A stretch of DNA of 19,591 nt, taken from an uncultured Roseburia sp. (GTDB taxonomy: Bacteria > Bacillota > Clostridia > Lachnospirales > Lachnospiraceae). Numbering within the stretch: position 1 is the stretch's first letter; each line of letters opens with the position of its first letter. This document shows positions 13,084-19,591 of this stretch, piece after piece. The stretch lies in the NCBI GenBank assembly GCA_947384095.1, contig CANDFU010000002.1, positions 1 to 19,591 on the forward strand, read 5' to 3'. The notes beneath the pieces are model-generated. The model searched no databases and was not told where the DNA came from. It was given only the letters and a program-made list of their open reading frames with translations. The position numbers were made by a program, and so were the translations under genes.

Positions 13084-14408
13084 TGTTTTTGGAAAATATC
13101 AAAGAAGCGTTTGCCAGTATTTTAAGCAATAAAATGCGCTCCCTTCTGACCATGCTGGGCATTATCATCGGCGTCAGCTCCGTGATCATTATCACTACGA
13201 TCGGCGGTTCCATACAGAGCACGCTGACGGCGACGCTCAATTCGATGGGCGGCAATATGATTTCTGCCTATGTGCAGGCCAGGTATCCGGAGACAGAAGA
13301 GGAATGGGCGACGTGGACTTATCCGGACATGCGCGATGAGGATTATGTGTCCCAGGAGATGATCGACGGTCTGATGGAGGCCTACCCGGATGAGATCACG
13401 GGGATTGCAGCGCAGAACTACCTGGGTTCCGGCCAGGTCAAGGACGATGCTGACGCAGATATCTATGCGAACGTCAATGTAAACGGCATCACGCCGGAAT
13501 ATCTGGATTATATGAAGTTGAAAATACGAAAGGGCCGTAATCTCACTTCAGAAGATAATAAGAGGAAAAAACGTGTCTGCGTGGTTGCCGACACGATGGT
13601 AAAAAATTATTTTGGCGAAAAGAACCCGATCGGGGAGCAGATTTCTGTCGCGACGGAGGCCGGTGTATTTGAATTTGTGATTGTGGGCGTCTATGAATAT
13701 AACCCGGCGCTGTTCGGCAGGGTGGACGTCACGGTCGCGGAGAAAGACCGTTCCACAGAGATGATGATACCGCTGCAGACCTGTTTTAAACTGCAGGGAA
13801 AAGACCAGAGCGGTTATGAGTATTTTAATCTGATGGTGGCTCCGCTCGCGGATGTGGAAAAAGCAACTGCGGACGTCATGAGTTATTTTGAGGAGATTTA
13901 TGCCAGGAATGATAAATTCAATATCTACGCCTACAATATGGCTTCGGATATGGGCATGATCAATACGGTCATCAACGTGATCACGATTGCGGTATCGGGG
14001 ATTGCTGCGATCTCACTGATCGTCGGCGGCGTCGGCGTTATGAATATTATGCTGGTGTCCATCACAGAGCGTACGCGGGAGATCGGCGTCCGTATGGCGC
14101 TTGGGGCAAAGCGCCGGATTATCCGGATGCAGTTTGTCATCGAAGCGATTGTGCTCTGCCTGATCGGAGGTATGATCGGCATCCTGATCGGTATCGGCAT
14201 CGGTGCCCTGCTGGGCCAGGTGGCCGGATTCGTGATTCAGAATATGTATGCGGATTACGCAAACTACATTATCATGGATATCCATCCGTCTGCAACGGCG
14301 ATCGGGCTTTCCCTGTTTTTCTCGATGCTGACAGGCGTATTTTTCGGATATTATCCCGCCAACAAGGCAGCTAAGATGGAAGTAATCGATGCGCTGAGGT
14401 ATGAATAG
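13083..14408 (+). CDS. MacB-like ABC permease with FtsX domain
   Basis: The 441-residue permease. It has one N-terminal membrane helix (about 20-42, after the amphipathic ENIKEAFASILSNKMRSLLT), a large extracellular MacB_PCD domain (about 45-290), then three helices forming the FtsX domain. The intracellular loop ITERTREIGVRMALGAKRR is the coupling segment typical of MacB, and the C-terminus PANKAAKMEVIDALRYE is characteristic. The GTG start overlaps the ATPase stop (TAGTG), preceded by AAGGGGGG, so the three genes are translationally linked. Together they form an adaptor-ATPase-permease mechanotransmission pump. The final gene ends just before a terminator. The cargo is unknown; no lantibiotic, bacteriocin or two-component regulator gene is adjacent. 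Confidence 0.93.
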   Translation: MFLENIKEAFASILSNKMRSLLTMLGIIIGVSSVIIITTIGGSIQSTLTATLNSMGGNMISAYVQARYPETEEEWATWTYPDMRDEDYVSQEMIDGLMEAYPDEITGIAAQNYLGSGQVKDDADADIYANVNVNGITPEYLDYMKLKIRKGRNLTSEDNKRKKRVCVVADTMVKNYFGEKNPIGEQISVATEAGVFEFVIVGVYEYNPALFGRVDVTVAEKDRSTEMMIPLQTCFKLQGKDQSGYEYFNLMVAPLADVEKATADVMSYFEEIYARNDKFNIYAYNMASDMGMINTVINVITIAVSGIAAISLIVGGVGVMNIMLVSITERTREIGVRMALGAKRRIIRMQFVIEAIVLCLIGGMIGILIGIGIGALLGQVAGFVIQNMYADYANYIIMDIHPSATAIGLSLFFSMLTGVFFGYYPANKAAKMEVIDALRYE

Positions 14409-14417
14409 GGGATCAGA

Positions 14418-14464
14418 AAAAAAGCGGTGTCACACGCTGTTTCGGGCGGTGGCAGCGCTTTTTT
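14418..14464 (+). terminator. Terminator of the ABC export operon
   Basis: AAAAAAGCGGTGTCAC (14418-14433) pairs with GTGGCAGCGCTTTTTT (14449-14464), with one G-G mismatch and one G-T wobble, around a 15-base loop. It begins about 10 bases after the permease stop. The A and T flanks make it potentially bidirectional. Confidence 0.85.
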
Positions 14465-14497
14465 GCTTTATAGGAAACGGCACGCGATAAAGCAAAA
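14461..14497. repeat. Perfect 11-bp inverted repeat abutting the terminator
   Basis: TTTTGCTTTAT (14461-14471) and ATAAAGCAAAA (14487-14497) are exact reverse complements around a 15-base loop. The left arm shares the T run of the preceding terminator, so the two hairpins cannot both form fully. A third small stem, GCCC with GGGC, follows at 14498-14508. Confidence 0.6.
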
Positions 14498-14518
14498 GCC
14501 CTCCGGGCAGGATCGCAG

Positions 14519-14546
14519 TTGACTATTGTCTGAAATATGGTATGCT
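14519..14546 (+). promoter_or_regulatory. Sigma-A-type promoter for the flavodoxin gene
   Basis: TTGACT (14519-14524) and TATGCT (14541-14546) are 16 bases apart. The leader to ATG 14676 would be about 120 bases; I see no riboswitch in it. Confidence 0.6.
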
Positions 14547-14675
14547 GAAAAAGACGGGAGGACAGGAGTTCCCGGTCGGATAACAATAAGATGAGGATTG
14601 GGATGCGCGCGAAAGGCGTATTACGGCCGGACACAAGCCGTTACGCACAGAAACAGCGCAGAAACGGGGGAAGGA

Positions 14676-15191
14676 ATGGCAAAATTAGTAGCATTTTATT
14701 CGAGAGCGGGCGAAAACTATTTCGGAGGCGAAAAGCGCTATGTCGAGGTGGGCAATACGGAGAAGATTGCCCGGATGATTGCAGAACTGACTGGCGCCGA
14801 TATTTTCAGAATCGAGCAGGAACTGCCATATGCAGCAGATTATGCGACCTGTGTGGAGCAGGTAAAAAAGGATTTCCTGGAAAAGGCCAGGCCAAAGCTT
14901 TTGAGAGAGCCGGAAAATATGGCGCAGTATGACGAAATTTATCTGGGATTTCCAAATTATTGCGGGACGATGCCGATGGCTGTGTTTACTTTTCTCGAGC
15001 AGTCCGACTGGACAGGCAGAAAGATCTATCCTTTTGTGACTCATGAAGGGAGCGGTTTCGGAAGGAGTGAAAATGATCTGAGCAAGGCGTGCGAGGGGGC
15101 GGAGATTGGCAGGGGGCTTTCCGTTGTGGGGAGCAGAGCCGATGATGCCGGAGCGGAAGTAAAAAAGTGGATTGCTCTTTCGGAGCAGTGA
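14676..15191 (+). CDS. Flavodoxin-like protein (Flavodoxin_4 type)
   Basis: A 171-residue protein with the flavodoxin fold. The FMN phosphate loop region lies in LVAFYSRAGENYF plus the insertion GGEKRYVEVGNTEKIARMIA (to about residue 35), typical of this family. YDEIYLGFPNYCGTMPMAV (about 88-106) forms the 60s-type flavin loop, and FVTHEGSGFGRSENDL (about 120-135) the 90s-type loop. It probably carries electrons or acts as a small flavin oxidoreductase in the cytoplasm. ATG 14676 has GGGGGAAGG just upstream. The frame is open back to 14598, but without a ribosome binding site or conserved residues. It sits about 90 bases before the exonuclease gene and may share its transcript. Confidence 0.87.
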   Translation: MAKLVAFYSRAGENYFGGEKRYVEVGNTEKIARMIAELTGADIFRIEQELPYAADYATCVEQVKKDFLEKARPKLLREPENMAQYDEIYLGFPNYCGTMPMAVFTFLEQSDWTGRKIYPFVTHEGSGFGRSENDLSKACEGAEIGRGLSVVGSRADDAGAEVKKWIALSEQ

Positions 15192-15205
15192 CGGCGGGGT
15201 TTTTG

Positions 15206-15268
15206 CTCCTGAAATGAAAGGGTTTCAGGGGACAGAAGCCGCAGGCCCGGCGCACGAATCCTGTGCGC
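15206..15268 (+). other. Two successive hairpins between flavodoxin and exonuclease genes
   Basis: First, CTCCTGAAA (15206-15214) pairs with TTTCAGGGG (15223-15231), 9 bp with one wobble. Second, GCGCAC (15250-15255) pairs perfectly with GTGCGC (15263-15268), ending 4 bases before the exonuclease ribosome binding site GGAGG. Neither has a T run. They could cause processing or differential expression within an operon. Confidence 0.4.
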
Positions 15269-15282
15269 ACATGGAGGAAAGA

Positions 15283-15948
15283 ATGACAGAACGAAACAAA
15301 GGAAAAAGACTTGCGAAATATGTTTCTGATTATGTGGTATTTGATCTGGAAACGACGGGGGTGAGCGTTGCAAGGGACGATATTATAGAGATTTCAGCCG
15401 TCAGAGGGCGGAACGGGCAGATTGTGGACACTTTTTCGACGCTTGTGAACCCGGGGAGGGCGATACCAGACGATGCGACGGCAGTCAACGGTATTACGGA
15501 TGAGATGGTAAGGGACGCGCCGGAGATCGGGACGGCTTTGTCCGGATTTCTGGAATTTGCCGGAAAAGAGGTTCTGGTGGGGCATAATATTCACTCGTTT
15601 GACATGAATTTCGTCTATGACGCGGCGCTTGAGCAGTTTGGAAAAAAGGTGGATAATGACTACATTGATACGCTGTATCTGGCGAAGCGGTGCCTGCCTG
15701 GGCTGAAATCGTATAGGCTGACGGATCTGGCGGCATATTTCAGTGTGAGCGCAGAGGGAGCGCACCGGGCCTTAAACGATTGTCTGATGAATCAGAAGTG
15801 TTATGAGGAGCTTGGCAGACTCTTAAGCGGGATCCGGATGGATTTGTGCCCGCGCTGCGGCGGGGAGCTGGTAAAGCGGAACGGGAAATTCGGTGCGTTT
15901 TTTGGCTGCAGTAATTACCCGTCCTGCCGCTATACGAAAAATGCATAA
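15283..15948 (+). CDS. DEDDh 3'-5' exonuclease with topoisomerase-type zinc ribbon
   Basis: A 221-residue DnaQ-like exonuclease. The four acidic residues and the histidine are present: Asp21 and Glu23 in VFDLETTG, Asp107 in HNIHSFDMNF, and His161 and Asp166 in AHRALNDC. Residues 189-218 form a C4 zinc ribbon of the topoisomerase type (CPRCGGELVKRNGKFGAFFGC followed by NYPSC; Cys189, 192, 209, 215), which likely binds single-stranded DNA. The combination suggests a stand-alone DNA repair or end-trimming nuclease rather than the PolC proofreading domain. GGAGGAAAG 6 bases before ATG 15283 sets the start; upstream in-frame codons to 15172 cross the hairpins. No clear terminator follows, only an AAAAGTACTTTT palindrome at 15947-15958 overlapping the stop. 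Confidence 0.88.
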   Translation: MTERNKGKRLAKYVSDYVVFDLETTGVSVARDDIIEISAVRGRNGQIVDTFSTLVNPGRAIPDDATAVNGITDEMVRDAPEIGTALSGFLEFAGKEVLVGHNIHSFDMNFVYDAALEQFGKKVDNDYIDTLYLAKRCLPGLKSYRLTDLAAYFSVSAEGAHRALNDCLMNQKCYEELGRLLSGIRMDLCPRCGGELVKRNGKFGAFFGCSNYPSCRYTKNA

Positions 15949-16013
15949 AAGTACTTTTCCTGCTGGCAGGATGCGCGCGTTCTTTCGGTGCTGGCTGAAC
16001 TGCTGGGAAATAT

Positions 16014-16029
16014 CCACACAATGTGGGAA
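16014..16029 (+). promoter_or_regulatory. Possible second NrdR box or DnaA-box pair upstream of nrdD
   Basis: The dyad CCACACAATGTGG (16014-16026) lies 31 bases upstream of the good NrdR box, which is the usual spacing for paired boxes. It matches that consensus at only about 8 of 16 positions. Alternatively ATATCCACA (16010-16018) is 8 of 9 to a DnaA box, with a poorer inverted partner TGTGGGAAA. Either reading suits a ribonucleotide reductase gene. Confidence 0.35.
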
Positions 16030-16035
16030 AAGGCA

Positions 16036-16063
16036 TTGACAAAAACACTATATATTGTATAAT
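16036..16063 (+). promoter_or_regulatory. Strong sigma-A promoter of nrdD
   Basis: A perfect TTGACA (16036-16041) and a perfect TATAAT (16058-16063) are separated by 16 bases. The spacer and part of the -10 are covered by the NrdR box, so repressor binding would directly block polymerase. The leader to ATG 16136 is about 65 bases. Confidence 0.85.
16045..16060 (+). promoter_or_regulatory. NrdR box in the nrdD promoter
   Basis: ACACTATATATTGTAT matches the NrdR consensus (acaCwAtATaTwGtgt) at 15 of 16 positions. NrdR is the ATP/dATP-sensing repressor of ribonucleotide reductase genes. The box sits between the -35 and -10 elements. Confidence 0.78.
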
Positions 16064-16135
16064 GTCCGATAGACACCCAGATACGGCATCGTGCAGCGCC
16101 GTGATCACTTAGCAGCAGGGAAAGGATTTCATGTT

Positions 16136-18298
16136 ATGAAGATTATCAAGCGAAGCGGCATTGAGGACATTTTTGACATTCAGAAGATCGAAGCGGCCAT
16201 CCGTAAGGCCAACGACAGCGTGATTGATTACGAAAAGCTGAGCGAGGATAAGATTAAGAATATCCTTGTGAATGTAGAGAGGGCCTGTGAAAATATGAAG
16301 CGTTCTCCGGGCGTCGAGGAGATTCAGGATATGGTGGAGAACCAGATTATGAGCCAGAGGGCGTTTGCGGTAGCGCGCAATTATATCACATACCGCTATA
16401 AGAGGGAGCTGATCCGCAAGTCCAATTCGACGGATGAGCAGATTTTAAGCCTCCTGGAGTGCAATAATGAGGAAGTAAAGCAGGAAAATTCCAATAAAAA
16501 CCCGACCGTCAACAGTGTTCAGCGCGATTATATGGCGGGCGAGGTGAGCAAGGATATCACCAGGCGCTTTCTGCTTCCGCCGGATATCGTGGAAGCGCAT
16601 GAGAAGGGGATGATTCATTTTCATGATGCGGATTATTTTGCACAGCATATGCACAACTGCTGTCTGGTAAATTTAGAGGATATGCTTCAGAACGGGACCG
16701 TTATCAGTGAGACGATGATAGACCGCCCGAAGAGTTTTTCCACGGCCTGCAATATCGCGACGCAGGCGATCGCCCAGATCGCGAGCTCGCAGTACGGCGG
16801 CCAGAGTATTTCGCTGTCGCATCTTGCGCCGTTCGTGCAGGTCAGCCGTGAAAAGTTCCGCAGACAGGTCCGCGTTGAGCTGGAGGCGGCGGGGATTGAG
16901 CCGTCCGAAGAAAGGGTGAACAAAATTGCGGAGCTTCGCGTCAAGGAGGAGATTAACCGCGGCGTGCAGATGATTCAGTATCAGGTCATTACGCTGATGA
17001 CGACGAACGGCCAGGCGCCGTTTATCACTGTTTTTATGTATTTAAACGAAGTGCCGGAGGGGCAGCTCAGGGAGGATCTCGCCTCTGTGATCGAAGAGAT
17101 GCTGCACCAGAGGATTCTCGGCGTGAAAAATGAGCAGGGAGTCTATATCACGCCCGCGTTTCCGAAGCTGATTTATGTGCTGGAAGAGGATAATATCCGA
17201 GAGGGAACGAAATACTGGTATCTGACCCGTCTGGCTGCAGAGTGCACGGCGAAGCGGATGGTGCCGGATTATATTTCCGAAAAAATCATGAAACAGTTAA
17301 AACAGGGAAACTGCTACACCTGCATGGGATGCCGGTCCTTCCTGACGGTGTATAAGGACGAGAACGATCAGTTCAAGTTTTACGGCCGCTTTAACCAGGG
17401 GGTTGTCACACTCAATCTTGTGGATGTGGCGTGTACCTCGGAGGGAGACGAGGAGAAATTCTGGGAGATTATGGATGAGCGCTTAGAGATGTGCTATCGG
17501 GCGCTTCTGGCAAGACATGAGCGGCTGAAAGGAACGCCGTCGGATGTTGCCCCGATTCTCTGGCAGAACGGCGCCCTGGCACGGCTGAAAAAAGGAGAGA
17601 CGATTGACCGCCTGCTGTATAATGGTTATTCGACGATTTCGCTCGGCTATGCGGGATTGTGCGAGTGTACCAGATATATGAAAGGCGTCTCCCATACCGA
17701 GCCGGAGGGTACGGAGTTTGCGCTTGCGGTGATGCGTTACTTAAACGATGCCTGCGCGAAGTGGAAGGCAGAGCATCATATTGATTTCAGCCTGTATGGA
17801 ACGCCGCTTGAGTCCACGACTTATAAGTTTGCAAAATGTCTGCAGAAGCGGTTCGGTGTGATTGCGGGAGTGACGGATAAAAATTATATCACGAACAGCT
17901 ATCACGTGCATGTGACGGAGCAGATCAACGCCTTTGACAAACTGAAGTTTGAGGCGCAGTTCCAGGAGCTGTCCCCGGGCGGCGCCATCAGCTATGTGGA
18001 AGTGCCGAATATGCAGGGAAATCTCGACGCGGTGCTCGCAGTCATGCAGTATATTTATGAGAATATTATGTACGCGGAGCTGAATACGAAGAGCGATTAC
18101 TGTATGGACTGTGGTTATTCCGGGGAGATCGCGATTGTAAACGACAAGGATGGGAAACTGGTATGGGAATGCCCGAACTGTGGCAATCGCGACCAGAATA
18201 AAATGAGCGTTGCACGCCGGACGTGCGGATATATCGGAACGCAGTTCTGGAATCAGGGCAGAACGCAGGAAATCAAGGAACGTGTGCTTCACCTGTAA
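16136..18298 (+). CDS. nrdD: Anaerobic ribonucleoside-triphosphate reductase
   Basis: Class III ribonucleotide reductase, 720 residues, making deoxynucleotides from NTPs under anaerobiosis with formate as the usual reductant. Residues 1 to about 95 are an ATP-cone (KIIKRSGIEDIFDIQKIEAA), the allosteric dATP/ATP site. The glycyl-radical domain fills the rest, with the radical Gly at 698 in RTCGYIG near the C-terminus. The structural zinc site is formed by Cys656 and 659 (CMDC) and Cys679 and 682 (CPNC). ATG 16136 has AAAGGA 9 bases upstream and starts the ATP-cone directly; an in-frame codon at 16091 would add 15 unconserved residues. The activase gene nrdG follows after one inserted gene. Control by NrdR is likely. 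Confidence 0.96.
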   Translation: MKIIKRSGIEDIFDIQKIEAAIRKANDSVIDYEKLSEDKIKNILVNVERACENMKRSPGVEEIQDMVENQIMSQRAFAVARNYITYRYKRELIRKSNSTDEQILSLLECNNEEVKQENSNKNPTVNSVQRDYMAGEVSKDITRRFLLPPDIVEAHEKGMIHFHDADYFAQHMHNCCLVNLEDMLQNGTVISETMIDRPKSFSTACNIATQAIAQIASSQYGGQSISLSHLAPFVQVSREKFRRQVRVELEAAGIEPSEERVNKIAELRVKEEINRGVQMIQYQVITLMTTNGQAPFITVFMYLNEVPEGQLREDLASVIEEMLHQRILGVKNEQGVYITPAFPKLIYVLEEDNIREGTKYWYLTRLAAECTAKRMVPDYISEKIMKQLKQGNCYTCMGCRSFLTVYKDENDQFKFYGRFNQGVVTLNLVDVACTSEGDEEKFWEIMDERLEMCYRALLARHERLKGTPSDVAPILWQNGALARLKKGETIDRLLYNGYSTISLGYAGLCECTRYMKGVSHTEPEGTEFALAVMRYLNDACAKWKAEHHIDFSLYGTPLESTTYKFAKCLQKRFGVIAGVTDKNYITNSYHVHVTEQINAFDKLKFEAQFQELSPGGAISYVEVPNMQGNLDAVLAVMQYIYENIMYAELNTKSDYCMDCGYSGEIAIVNDKDGKLVWECPNCGNRDQNKMSVARRTCGYIGTQFWNQGRTQEIKERVLHL

Positions 18299-18322
18299 AC
18301 GGTTCCGGCATGGGAGGAAAAC

Positions 18323-19378
18323 ATGACAAATCATCATATCGCGATTCCGGCTGTCTTAAAGGTGGGAAAGGGCGTGCTTCCGAAAATCGGGGCGTGTCTT
18401 AAGGACAGCGGATTCCGCAATGTTGTTATTTATTTCGGGAACGGCCTGATTGATCTGTTCGGCTGTACGGTGATGGAGAGTATGAAAGAGGCGGATGTGT
18501 CCGTTCTGGAGTACCGGGAGATTGACACGACGAGGATCGAGGAGCTTGTGGAGCTGGCGTTTTCCGTCAGCAACAAGGCGCAGGCGATTGTCGGGCTGGG
18601 CGGCGGAAAAGTGATTGATGCGGCGAAATATACGGCTTTTCTGCGCAAAATTCCATTTATCAGCGTCCCTACGTCCGCTTCCAGCGACGGCTTTTCCAGC
18701 GCCAGCGCTTCTCTTCTGGTCGGTGGGAAGCGGACTTCCGTGCCGGCCCGGCTTGCGTATGGTATTCTTGTGGATACGGACGTGATAAAGAGTGCGCCGG
18801 AGAAGTTTATTTATTCCGGAATCGGGGATATGGTGTCGAAGATTCCGGCGCTGTATGACTGGGTATATGAGGACGCGAAAGGGTATACGGTTTTAAATGA
18901 TTTTTCCATGATGATAGCCAAAAAGGCGGTGAACAGCTTTGTGCGGACGCCGTTTGAGACGATCCATGACGATTTGTTTTTAAAGGAACTGATTGATTCC
19001 CTTGCGATGAGTGGAATTGCAAACGAGATTGCGGGCAGCAGCGCGCCCACAAGCGGCAGCGAGCATCTGATTTCGCATGCGCTTGACAAGTTTTCAGAGC
19101 GGCCGCAGCTTCACGGCATCCAGGTCGGTATCGCTTCGTATCTGATGTGCCGCGTGCAGGATCACAGATGGAAGCGGCTGGACACGGTTTTTACGGATAC
19201 GGGGTTCTGGGACTATACGGCCGGCCTTGGGCTCGCACGGGAAGACTATCTGCGCGCCGTTGATATGGCGCCATCCATAAAACCGCACCGCCACACGTAT
19301 CTTCATGAGGAAGCGTACCGTGAACTTGCAAAAAAAATGTTGCGGGAAGATGCGGTATTGCAGCGGATTCTGGTGTAA
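18323..19378 (+). CDS. Glycerol-1-phosphate dehydrogenase-like protein (AraM/EgsA family)
   Basis: A 351-residue member of the iron-containing alcohol dehydrogenase superfamily, closest to sn-glycerol-1-phosphate dehydrogenases. The NAD(P)-binding GLGGGKVIDAAKY lies at 91-103 and PTSASSDGFSSASAS at 116-130. Expected metal ligands are Asp169 (GIGDMVSK), His248 (SGSEHLISHAL) and His264 (QLHGIQVG). The family reduces dihydroxyacetone phosphate to glycerol 1-phosphate, used in archaeal lipids and, in some Bacillota, heptaprenylglyceryl phosphate. The protein is somewhat shorter than B. subtilis AraM. GGGAGG 7 bases upstream supports the ATG. It lies 24 bases after nrdD and 23 before nrdG, so it is probably transcribed with them, although no metabolic link is obvious. 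Substrate preference cannot be fixed from sequence. Confidence 0.87.
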   Translation: MTNHHIAIPAVLKVGKGVLPKIGACLKDSGFRNVVIYFGNGLIDLFGCTVMESMKEADVSVLEYREIDTTRIEELVELAFSVSNKAQAIVGLGGGKVIDAAKYTAFLRKIPFISVPTSASSDGFSSASASLLVGGKRTSVPARLAYGILVDTDVIKSAPEKFIYSGIGDMVSKIPALYDWVYEDAKGYTVLNDFSMMIAKKAVNSFVRTPFETIHDDLFLKELIDSLAMSGIANEIAGSSAPTSGSEHLISHALDKFSERPQLHGIQVGIASYLMCRVQDHRWKRLDTVFTDTGFWDYTAGLGLAREDYLRAVDMAPSIKPHRHTYLHEEAYRELAKKMLREDAVLQRILV

Positions 19379-19401
19379 ATGCCGGCCGGGGGAGGGAAGA
19401 G

Positions 19402-19543
19402 ATGAATTATTCGGGGGTAAAACCGGTAACGATTGAAAACGGGACAGGGGTGAGGGTTTCCCTGTTTGTATCCGGCTGCAGACATCACTGCAGGGAATGT
19501 TTTAATCCGGAAACGTGGGATTTTGGCTACGGGAAGCCGTTTA
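19402..19543 (+). CDS. nrdG: Anaerobic ribonucleotide reductase activating protein, 5' part only
   Basis: The first 47 residues of NrdG, the radical-SAM activase that installs the glycyl radical on NrdD. The [4Fe-4S] motif CxxxCxxC is present as CRHHCREC, Cys26, 30 and 33, after the typical MNYSGVKPVTIENGTGVRVS. It is followed by FNPETWDFGYGKPF. GGGAGGGAAGAG precedes the ATG. The gene is truncated not biologically but by the end of the contig: the in-frame codons after 19543 are adapter sequence and reach an artificial TGA. Confidence 0.94.
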
Positions 19544-19591
19544 AGATCGGAAGAGCACACGTCTGAACTCCAGTCACCTCTCGTCATCTCG
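19544..19591. other. Illumina TruSeq adapter and index contamination
   Basis: Bases 19544-19577 match the 34-base TruSeq read-1 adapter from AGATCGGAAGAGC to CCAGTCAC without mismatch. Bases 19578-19585 (CTCTCGTC) are in the place of an 8-base index, and 19586-19591 (ATCTCG) begin the following adapter segment. This is library sequence, not genome. Confidence 0.98.

Noticed and set aside
14591..14932. A 113-codon ORF starting just before the flavodoxin gene
   Set aside because: Overlaps the flavodoxin in another frame and is Arg/Cys/Gly-rich; the flavodoxin frame has the conserved motifs.
19303..19587. A 94-codon minus-strand ORF at the right end
   Set aside because: Its N-terminus is translated adapter sequence (the familiar SSDVCSSDL peptide), so it is an artefact.
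1..19591. CRISPR arrays, insertion sequences, prophage, tRNA or rRNA genes
   Set aside because: No repeat-spacer pattern, transposase, phage gene or cloverleaf/rRNA signature was seen on reading both strands.

Overview
The window looks like a chromosomal segment of an anaerobic, endospore-forming Firmicute, most likely class Clostridia and Lachnospiraceae-like. This is inference from gene content: spoIIGA-sigE and sigG, a SleB-type cell wall hydrolase, an oxygen-sensitive NrdD/NrdG ribonucleotide reductase, GGAGG-type ribosome binding sites and mid-range GC. It is a genomic contig end. The last 48 bases (19544-19591) are Illumina TruSeq adapter plus index, not biology.

Layout, left to right. 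(1) 1-2718: tail of an unknown gene, a long hairpin, a sigma-A promoter, then xylB overlapping a lipoprotein nuclease gene by ATGA and closed by a terminator. (2) 2719-3995: a secreted SleB-type hydrolase with its own promoter and terminator. (3) 3996-4482: a 46-residue coiled-coil ORF on the minus strand, and the divergent spoIIG control region with candidate Spo0A sites. (4) 4483-8562: spoIIGA, whose first codons are out of frame by one base, then sigE. A beta-CASP metallo-hydrolase follows, then sigG on the opposite strand, facing it with only 5 bases between stop codons. (5) 8563-10933: an uncharacterised coiled-coil protein, a DapF-family protein whose two catalytic cysteines are serines, then queT behind a leader resembling a preQ1-I riboswitch and a small DUF6440-like gene, ended by a terminator with an 11-bp tandem repeat. 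(6) 10991-14464: a MacA/MacB-like three-gene ABC export operon with overlapping genes. (7) 14519-15948: a flavodoxin and a DEDDh exonuclease with a topoisomerase-type zinc ribbon. (8) 15949-19543: nrdD behind a strong promoter holding a near-perfect NrdR box, a glycerol-1-phosphate dehydrogenase-like gene, and the start of nrdG, cut by the contig end.

How the genes work together. SpoIIGA is the protease that activates pro-sigma-E. Sigma-E and sigma-G run the mother cell and late forespore programmes, so region 4 is the sporulation core. nrdD and nrdG form one anaerobic deoxynucleotide synthesis unit under probable NrdR control. The ABC genes encode one adaptor-ATPase-permease pump. The rest looks like ordinary housekeeping.

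I found no CRISPR array, phage, IS element, tRNA or rRNA, and no clearly new multi-gene system. The points most worth a second look are the spoIIGA frame break, the Ser/Ser/Asn DapF-like enzyme, the spoIIG and nrdD control regions, the queT leader, the small minus-strand ORF and the adapter.
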